A stretch of 31,669 bases of DNA from a virus, in IMG/VR virus record IMGVR_UViG_3300033149_003973, positions 1 through 31,669 of that record. One strand, 5' to 3'. This document shows, in pieces, positions 19,487 to 27,100 of the stretch (position 1 is its first letter; every line of letters begins with the position of its first letter). The notes below the pieces were generated by a model. It saw nothing but the letters and a program-made list of their open reading frames with translations, was not told the origin of the DNA and made no database searches. Position numbers and translations under genes: made by a program.

Positions 19487-21768
19487 ACGAATGTAACAAA
19501 TGTAAATTATGTGTGGAACGTACAAAGGTAGTCCCAGCTAGAGGCAACCTTAACAGCCCAATATGTTTGTTAGGTATGGGACCCGGGGCCACTGAGGACC
19601 AGAAGGGTATACCGTTTTGTGGTGACACAGGAGCCCTTCTACACCGCCTGCTGGCAGACGCCGGCCTGTCTAATAAGACGTACACTCAAAACACTATAAC
19701 AGGTGACAACGAATGGCTGTTTGAGGTATACGCCAAAAAAAGGTTTTTTAAGGTTATATACAAACCCTATATAATGATTGATAATGTGGTTAGGTGCCGT
19801 CCGCCTAATAACAGAGCCCCTACTCTAGAGGAAATGGAGGCGTGCCACGTACACACCGAAAGGCTATTTAGGAGGATGCCTAACCTAAAGGTAATTATTG
19901 CCTGCGGGGCTCCGGTTCTACAACATTTTACTGGTCACACGAGCATAACTAAATATAGAGGGTATCCATTTCAATACAACGACTATATAGTCATCCCAAT
20001 AGTACACCCTCGCTTCATCCAACAACAATGGCAGTATTACGATATAACCGTTTACGACCTAGAGAAAGCCAACAGGTTGGCTCTGGAGGGTTGGCAGCCA
20101 CCTAAGACGGATTACGTAGAGGCAAGTCATATTCCTAGAGATGAGGTGTTAGGTAAGCTATCAAAATGTTATGCGTTCGACATCGAGACCGTTGGTATGG
20201 AAGAGAAGGACGCCCTAGACCCAGTAAGAGGTCATATTACTGGTATGGCGTGCTCCTATGCCGAAGGTAAAGCTATACATTTCGACTTCGACAATAGGTA
20301 CGAACGCGACCTAGCTAAAGAGGTATTAGAGAACGACGCCTACAAAACAGCTCATAATGCTACGTTCGACGTTACCTTCCTCAGACGTATGAACATAAAG
20401 ATAAAGGCTGACTTTGATACCTCTCTAGCCCAGTACAGCTTGGTACCCCACTGGCCTAAATCCCTAGCGTTTTGTAATTCTCTACATACCGACTACCCCT
20501 ACTACAAGAGCATGCGGACCTCTCTAGACAGAAACGATAGGATTACCTACTGCTGCTTTGATGCGGACACTACCTACCAGAACTACGTCAAACTGTCTAA
20601 GGAAGTTAAACAGGAGGGAACCTCAGACGTCCTAAAGGAGATCGTTTTCCCGCTTGTCCACGTCTGTAGCGGGATGACCTTAACAGGTATAAAGGTAAAC
20701 GAGCAAATGTTAGACGAACAACTAGAGGAGGTAAGTAAAGAGGCAGACCAAATATGGGACCATTTTGACAAGTATAATGTTAACATTCGCTCTCCTAAAC
20801 AACTTAACGAGATGTTCGTCGCCCTAGGTTTAGGTAGGCAAGCCTCTACAGACGAGGACCACTTGGAACGTCTCTATAAGAATACAGAAAGTCCCGTAGT
20901 AGCAGCCATCCTAGACTATCGTAAAAAGAACACAATCCAAAAGTGGTTGCGTACTATAAAAAGTAATTTGTTCAACGGACGTATCCACGCTAGGTTCGGT
21001 CCATCTGGTACCGAGACCGGTAGGTTAAACTCCGAGAAGCCTAACATGCAGAACGTTAACAAAAAACGTAGACATATATTCATACCTGATGAGGGTAAGG
21101 TATTACTACAGGCTGACTACGACAGGTTGGAGTTTGCCGTAGCAGCTATTTTAGCAAACGACGAGAAAATGATACACGACGCCTTCTACAAACACATTCA
21201 TAAGGAGGTTACTACGTTGTTACACGGGCCTAATTATACTGACCAACAATACCTTGAGGGTAAGAGCATAGTCTTTGGTTTAATCTATGGGAGAACAACC
21301 GGTTCCATAGCCCTCAAGTTTGGCATCCCAAAATGGAAGGCTCAGAAGTATGTAGATATAGTTTTAGGTAACTACCCCGGACTAGACACCTTTAGGAAGA
21401 CTTTACAACGTAAAGCTAAGAGTGATGGGTTTCTACGATCCGCCTTCGGACGCATTCGTTATTTTCTAAGAGGCAACATTACCGGTCAAGCTCTCAACTT
21501 CCCAGTTCAATCGGCCGCGGCTGACGTCACCCTTAGCTCTTTGATACGTTTATCCCACTTACTAGAGGAGAAGTATCCCGAGGCCGACCTGTTGTTATCA
21601 GTTCACGACTCTATATTAATTCAATGTCCTGAGGAGGACGTATACAAATATGCTAAGTTAATGAAGGAGGTGATGGAGCGACCTATACCGCAACTCAAAA
21701 ACATGAGCTTTAAGGTAAGTTTTGAATATGGTTACAACTGGAGAGATTTGAAGGAATTGGAGGTGTAG
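19483..21768 (+). CDS. DNA polymerase I with N-terminal uracil-DNA glycosylase-like domain
   Basis: A 761-residue replicative polymerase. Residues 1-200 form a family-4-like UDG domain with iron-sulphur cysteines C4, C7, C105 and C121 (CNKC, RCRPPNN, EAC), but motif 1 is GMGPG (31-35) rather than GEAPG and motif 2 is HPR (175-177) rather than HPS. A 3'-5' exonuclease follows (FDIETVG, HNATFDVTFLR, YCCFDAD), then the palm with TETGRLNSEKPNMQN, DYDRLEFA (motif A), KSIVFGLIYG (motif B) and SVHDS (motif C). Motif B lacks the usual Arg four residues before Lys. A UDG-like domain on a phage polymerase is known in SPO1-type phages. The ATG follows AAAAGGAGGACACG. Confidence 0.93.
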   Translation: MNECNKCKLCVERTKVVPARGNLNSPICLLGMGPGATEDQKGIPFCGDTGALLHRLLADAGLSNKTYTQNTITGDNEWLFEVYAKKRFFKVIYKPYIMIDNVVRCRPPNNRAPTLEEMEACHVHTERLFRRMPNLKVIIACGAPVLQHFTGHTSITKYRGYPFQYNDYIVIPIVHPRFIQQQWQYYDITVYDLEKANRLALEGWQPPKTDYVEASHIPRDEVLGKLSKCYAFDIETVGMEEKDALDPVRGHITGMACSYAEGKAIHFDFDNRYERDLAKEVLENDAYKTAHNATFDVTFLRRMNIKIKADFDTSLAQYSLVPHWPKSLAFCNSLHTDYPYYKSMRTSLDRNDRITYCCFDADTTYQNYVKLSKEVKQEGTSDVLKEIVFPLVHVCSGMTLTGIKVNEQMLDEQLEEVSKEADQIWDHFDKYNVNIRSPKQLNEMFVALGLGRQASTDEDHLERLYKNTESPVVAAILDYRKKNTIQKWLRTIKSNLFNGRIHARFGPSGTETGRLNSEKPNMQNVNKKRRHIFIPDEGKVLLQADYDRLEFAVAAILANDEKMIHDAFYKHIHKEVTTLLHGPNYTDQQYLEGKSIVFGLIYGRTTGSIALKFGIPKWKAQKYVDIVLGNYPGLDTFRKTLQRKAKSDGFLRSAFGRIRYFLRGNITGQALNFPVQSAAADVTLSSLIRLSHLLEEKYPEADLLLSVHDSILIQCPEEDVYKYAKLMKEVMERPIPQLKNMSFKVSFEYGYNWRDLKELEV

Positions 21769-22602
21769 ATGAGCGTAGAACAACAAATACTGTTATCTAT
21801 GGAGATACCCTATAAACACTTACAACACTTTTACCTTCAGGAGGACATAGGTTTCTGTATAGCTCCCTACGTAAGAGAGAAAAAGGAATATATAGAACAC
21901 TACAAACTTCAGGTTCTCGCTGGCAAAAGGGTCATACTGGACAACGGGATGTACGAACAAGGCGTAGCTATAAACAACGAGGAACTTATCAAAACAGCTA
22001 AGTCCTTAGTGACTACGTCTGAACAACCCTATATAATAGCCCCGGACGTTATGGGCGACTCTATTAAATCCTACGAGTTGACCACGGCCTTTAGAGAACA
22101 GGCGAGATGGAATGGACTGTATAGAATAGGAGCCGTAGTGCACGGTAAAAATGTAAACGAGATGATTAATTACTACAAATGGCTAGTAAATGAGGGCTTC
22201 GAACCTATATGCATAACATTTTTAGAGAACCGTATAGACCTCCTTAGAAAGTTAAGACTAGAGTACGACATCTGGCACCACTTTCTAGGTATGACTACCA
22301 TAGAGGAAATTAAATATATTCGCTCTTATATTCCTTTACCACGTATGACAAGTATAGACACCTGTAAGCCTATTAAAGCAGCTTTACACAACTTACGTAT
22401 AACACAGAACGTTAGAGGTTTAGGTACATGGTCACCAACCGTAGAACTCGACGAGAAGGCTATAATACTAACCCTGGAGAACATTAAAACGTTAAAATTC
22501 TACCTACAGGCGAGCCTCCCACTTGCTAAGGTACATAAAAGGTACGCTACACAGGAGGAGTTATGCGGTACCGAGAGCTCATTCCAAAAGAAGGATGGAT
22601 AA
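21769..22602 (+). CDS. dpdA: DpdA-like DNA guanine transglycosylase
   Basis: A 277-residue TGT-superfamily protein expected to exchange guanine in phage DNA for preQ0. TGT landmarks appear in order: D58 in LDNGMYEQG (like the DSGGFQ motif), D93 in APDVMGD, VVHG at 123-126 (like the VQG motif), LGM at 173-175, and D197 in SIDTCKP (like the nucleophile in FDCVxPT). The CxCxxC zinc site of tRNA-type TGT is absent, as in phage DpdA proteins. It starts right after the polymerase stop with GGAGGTG as SD, and it overlaps the helicase-like gene by 40 bases. Modification is thus tied to replication genes. DNA activity is inferred from family and context. Confidence 0.88.
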   Translation: MSVEQQILLSMEIPYKHLQHFYLQEDIGFCIAPYVREKKEYIEHYKLQVLAGKRVILDNGMYEQGVAINNEELIKTAKSLVTTSEQPYIIAPDVMGDSIKSYELTTAFREQARWNGLYRIGAVVHGKNVNEMINYYKWLVNEGFEPICITFLENRIDLLRKLRLEYDIWHHFLGMTTIEEIKYIRSYIPLPRMTSIDTCKPIKAALHNLRITQNVRGLGTWSPTVELDEKAIILTLENIKTLKFYLQASLPLAKVHKRYATQEELCGTESSFQKKDG

Positions 22603-23867
22603 GAAAATATGTTTGTTATGCCGCCGGCTCCGACAGCCTCAAACTACCTGAAAAGTATAGGAACGAAATACCTTTCGAGTTCCATCTATTTACTGGTCTA
22701 ACTATACTAGGAGCCAATCTTGGACGTAACGTCTACGTACCCAGGGGGACCTATAAGGTATATCCGGCGATGATCACCGTGCTGACCAGCCCTACTGGCA
22801 TCTGTAAAAAGACAACGGCTATATCAATAGGTCAACGCATACTAAGGGAAACAGGTCAAACGAAAATTATTAGTGAAAGTATAACACCTGAGGCACTTGT
22901 AGAGGCACTAAGACGCGAACGTCCCAAGCTCCTTAAGAAGGGTGATAAGCAAAAGATAGTTCCTGAGGTACTAGACAGTACGGCTATAATAATAGCTCCC
23001 GAGTTGTCTACGTTTATAGACAAACGGGACTACCATGCAGGCCTTATTCCCTTAATAACCAGATTGGCGGATTGCCCGGACATATGGTCCTCCGAGACTA
23101 TAGGTAGAGGGACTACTACGTTACGTAACGTAGGCCTCTCAGCCCTCTGGGCCTCGGCTCCCTCTTGGTTGTTTGGGATGCCGGACGTTATGTTCTCAGG
23201 TGGCTTCGTAGCTAGATGTATTTACGTATGCAGAGACTTCCCAACAGGACCAGTGTCGACACCTACACCCTTATGTAGTGAGCTCAGGGACGAGCTGGTT
23301 AAGGAGTTGATAGAGCTCCACAAGGTTAAAGGGGAGATGCCTCCGACTGAAGAGGCTGGCGAGTGGTTCGATAACTGGTATGACAACGAGTTCTATCCCT
23401 ACAAGAGCCACGAGGAGAAGCGTGCGGCCTACCAGGAACGTAAACCAGACCATTTATTCAGGATGGCTCTTGTTATATCCACCAGCAAATGTAGACAACA
23501 AATACACTTGGAGGATTTAAAGGAAGCCCTAGCCATCCTAGAGGCTACTGAGGAGAAGATGTTCCAACTGTTCGGTACCATAGAACGTAGCTCCTCAACC
23601 ACTGGCTGGATCCTAGAGACGGTCCTTAAGAAGATTAAACGTCGGGGCAGAATTATGCACACCGACTTGATGAGGGGTCTCGTAGCTAGAGGCATCCACA
23701 AGGGAGATATTATGCAAGCCATAGGCAGCCTAACCGAGGCCGGGTTTGTTAGACGGGAGGTGGAACAGCGTAACAGAGGTAGAAGTCCTATATTTTATAA
23801 ATATATAGGCGGGGAGGATGTTGACGACCTTGCCCAACCAAAAAAGAGAAGAAAGGAAAGGAGGTAA
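22563..23867 (+). CDS. DUF3987-like replication ATPase / helicase (probable)
   Basis: A 434-residue protein with a degenerate P-loop SPTGICKKTT (76-85) and a Walker B-like IIIAPELSTF (142-151). The pattern (ITVLTSPTG, ISESITPEALVEAL, VRRLSALWASAPSWLF-like region) resembles DUF3987 proteins found in phage and plasmid replication modules, which contain a RecA-like ATPase. The C-terminal 100 residues form a winged-helix region (IMHTDLMRGLVARGIHKGDI) and a very basic tail. The ATG follows GGAGGAGTT inside the dpdA 3' end. Helicase or primase-loading activity is inferred. Confidence 0.7.
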   Translation: MRYRELIPKEGWIRKYVCYAAGSDSLKLPEKYRNEIPFEFHLFTGLTILGANLGRNVYVPRGTYKVYPAMITVLTSPTGICKKTTAISIGQRILRETGQTKIISESITPEALVEALRRERPKLLKKGDKQKIVPEVLDSTAIIIAPELSTFIDKRDYHAGLIPLITRLADCPDIWSSETIGRGTTTLRNVGLSALWASAPSWLFGMPDVMFSGGFVARCIYVCRDFPTGPVSTPTPLCSELRDELVKELIELHKVKGEMPPTEEAGEWFDNWYDNEFYPYKSHEEKRAAYQERKPDHLFRMALVISTSKCRQQIHLEDLKEALAILEATEEKMFQLFGTIERSSSTTGWILETVLKKIKRRGRIMHTDLMRGLVARGIHKGDIMQAIGSLTEAGFVRREVEQRNRGRSPIFYKYIGGEDVDDLAQPKKRRKERR

Positions 23868-23871
23868 TGGT

Positions 23872-24156
23872 ATGAGACGTTACGTATTATCACTTAAGAA
23901 CGAACAGCTAGGGGTTCTTAACGACTTAATTAGAACGTTAGGAAACCAGGAAAAGGCTGAACTAACCCTAGGTAACCTTAGGGCAACGGGTAGATGGTTC
24001 TTCCACGAGAAGGATTACAGGAAGGATAAGCTCATCGTTGAGCTCTATGGGTTGACTCGCCTTGAGCCACCTAGGCGTCCCACGGAACCTAGAACACTAT
24101 CAGATGGTGAGACAGTCATAGTAGGTGAGATCGAACTCAATCCTAAGGAGAGTTAG
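23872..24156 (+). CDS. Last gene of the early operon, unknown function
   Basis: A 94-residue protein (MRRYVLSLKNEQLGVLNDLI...). It starts at the ATG after AAAGGAGGTAATGGT; an upstream in-frame ATG overlaps the previous gene and is rejected. The first 70 residues look alpha/beta; the C-terminus is proline-rich and acidic. It ends 17 bases from the end of the convergent giant gene. No family recognised. Confidence 0.62.
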   Translation: MRRYVLSLKNEQLGVLNDLIRTLGNQEKAELTLGNLRATGRWFFHEKDYRKDKLIVELYGLTRLEPPRRPTEPRTLSDGETVIVGEIELNPKES

Positions 24157-24183
24157 ATCCTAAGGAGACCTAATTAGTCCTCC
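24140..24183. repeat. Direct repeat and palindrome at the convergent junction
   Basis: ATCCTAAGGAGA occurs at 24140-24151 and 24157-24168. An imperfect 20-bp palindrome centred on CTAATTAG spans 24164-24183. They sit where the rightward early and leftward late operons meet. There is no T-tract, so it is not a clear intrinsic terminator for either strand. Confidence 0.6.
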
Positions 24184-27100
24184 ACAGCCCATATCCTACG
24201 GAGCCGGTCTTGGGCCCGCCTAACAGCACGCTCGCTGAGGCCGGCTCCCCCTCTATACTCCCTATACACCTGGGACCACAACTCACGTTCCTGTTCTTGA
24301 CGCCTAGCATAATCAACCCTAGCTACTTGTTCCTCTGTCCTAGCAAACGTTTTCAAACCAAACTGACTGGCAAGTACCTGCTTAGCGGTAGGTTCGTACT
24401 CCCTTTGCTCCTCAAACAATAGGTTGTAGACCTTCATGAAATCATAACCACCTATAAATATAGAGGGGACTGCAGCCTTCCAGATATGGTTGAACACCTT
24501 AAAAGCTTGTATAGGGGTCGGCTCCCAGTCGTGCCTAATTGGCTGGCCCGCATAATTCTTATTAAAGGCCAGCTCGTAAGCTGTCGTGAACAACGGATTA
24601 GCAAATATAAACCTACCTATACCTAGACGACCCTCCTCACCACCAGCCCTCAACACCTCATAGAAGTCGCCCCAGGGAAGTATGTAAGTTAGGTCTAAGA
24701 GTTGTAGACGACCTTGACTATCCCTCCAGGGTAGCGGTAAATAGGCGCCATTCTTAACGTACCCGGGCAACCTCTTCCTTAGGTCTTTCCACTCCTCATC
24801 CGTAATGTTTAAAGTCTCCAAGCTCGCCTGGGCTCCTAACCACAAAGCGCTCATTAGACCAGCTATACGCCAGGGGGCTCGAATAGTAGTCTCCATAATA
24901 TAAGGTATAGCCTTATAGGTAAACGTTACGAAAGGAAACCCTAACGGGCTAGTTCTCACCCTTCTAATGAACGGAGTAATCTCCCCATAATGGAAGGTAG
25001 ACTTAACAGCATCCTCAGCAGCCTCAACACTAGACATACCTCTATACTTAACGTTATGAAGGTACTTAGCTGCCTTAGCCCAGTGTTCCTCTAAAGTATA
25101 TAGACGTGCACCCTTCCTAGCCAGTTTGGACGTTAGGGTGCCTACCAACTCACCTACGTTCTTTACGTTTTCTAACCTAACGGCCTTTAGGGCCCTAAGT
25201 TCCTCAGCACCAAAGGCTCCGGTGAACACGCCTACGTCTCTCATCTCCTCCCACATAGCCTTATGTTTCTCAGGGTTACGTATAACCCTTAGTGCTTCTA
25301 TATAGCTCTCAAGACTACGCGGGCTGTATAAAGGCATACCACCTAGATGGTTGAGGATGACGTTCGACATCATATTTCTGAAGTGTGTAGATGGTCTAGC
25401 AACCACTTTACCAAACTTCCATAGCTGCATCGCCTCTCTCAACAACGGCACACTCTCCTGTATAGGATCTATGAACGACTTGAGTTCAAGCCAGACATCC
25501 CTGTGTAGGTAACCACCCTCAAGCACGCCGTATTTAGCCCAGGGCCCCTCGGTTACTGGTACCCTGACCCAGCGACTGCCGTCGAACGTCGGTACATTCT
25601 TAACAGCCTGCCTAAACTCTCTAGGTGTTTTAAACACATTCTTCATATTATGAATAGTCTGGAACAACCTCGCGGTTTCGACGTCCCTAGTAATATCCAC
25701 CAGACTTTGATAGGCCACCTCGCCAGCATCAACTACCTCACCTAAGGCCTCTCTGGCTTCCTTCGACAAGTCGTGCCTTCTCATAAACCTACTTAAATCT
25801 AGTCGTAACATCTCCGTTTTACGGAAACTATTCCTATCAGTCAAAGGGGTTCTAAGGACATCTTCCAACTTTTTAACCGTCTCCGCATCCAAAGTTTTGT
25901 AGTACCTACCCAGCCACGCACCGGCATTACGTTGGAAGGTCCAGACAGACATCAAAGGTTGTATTTGCCCCTTAACTTTCTTCCAGCCTGCCTTCGTAGC
26001 CTCCTGGCCCCAGTGGGTCATATACTTATTTATATCCTTAGCGTACCTTTTAATTAGTCCCCTACGGTCCGCAGGTAAGTCAGCTAACACGCCTACCTTA
26101 CTTCTAGCCTGCGCCCTTTCAGACCAAAAGGCTATACCCTCTACATGTTGACGCAACTCCTTATAGGCCTGGGTTGGGGTCTTAGCGATCTTAAACCTTT
26201 CGGCGAAGTACTCGTACAACTTCTGACGCTCGTAACTATTTAGGGGTTCGATGCCCTTCTCTAAATTCTTACCTGTTACTATACGTTCGGCCAACCCAAG
26301 CGCCTCTTCCTTATGTATCCCAAGGTTGCGATAATAATCTCTAAACATCCTCCTAACCTTAGGTTCCATACGATACAGAGCAGGTTGCAACCACTCCCTC
26401 CAGGTTTCGCCGAAGTCTTCGATCCAGGGACGTATCAACCTCCCAAAGTCCTTAGGTTGCGGTATACGTAGAGGCCCTACACCTCTCTGACCCTCTATAA
26501 CCTCCCAAGCTGTCTTTATAATCCTATCAGCGAACTTATCTCTATTTTTCATGTATCTACCAACGAGCCGAAAAGGGAACGATATAGCTTTAGGTACGTA
26601 GGGCAAGACTTCCAATCCACCCCATAAAGCAGCCTCCTTAGCCACCTCCTCCGGCGTCTTAGCCCTTCCCTTAGCCCATTCGTAGGCAGCTCCATAGGCT
26701 CCTGTAGTTATAAACTTATTCCAGAAGTTGGGAGACCAGCGTAAAGCACCTATGGTCCATCTAGCCGCACCCATAAACATAGTTATAGGGGCAAACTCAC
26801 CAATGATCTCTCCAGCCTGTTCTACGTAGGGCTTAGGTTCTATACCTAGTTGTTTGTACATATCCTCAAGACGTTCCTTCGTAAAGTCCATAGTCTCCTT
26901 ATAACCCGGTGTGAAGAACATAGGACCAGTGACACCTTTCACCAGTCCGTACTTTAGGGACATATTGTCCAATTCCTGTTGGGTTACGTATTGCTTCATC
27001 GTCCTAGAGAGTTGTTTGACGTCTACAGGCTTGCGCTCAGGATGGAACGGGTCGAAGGGGTACGTAGCCTCTCCAGGCTTGACCACCTCAGACTTCTCCT

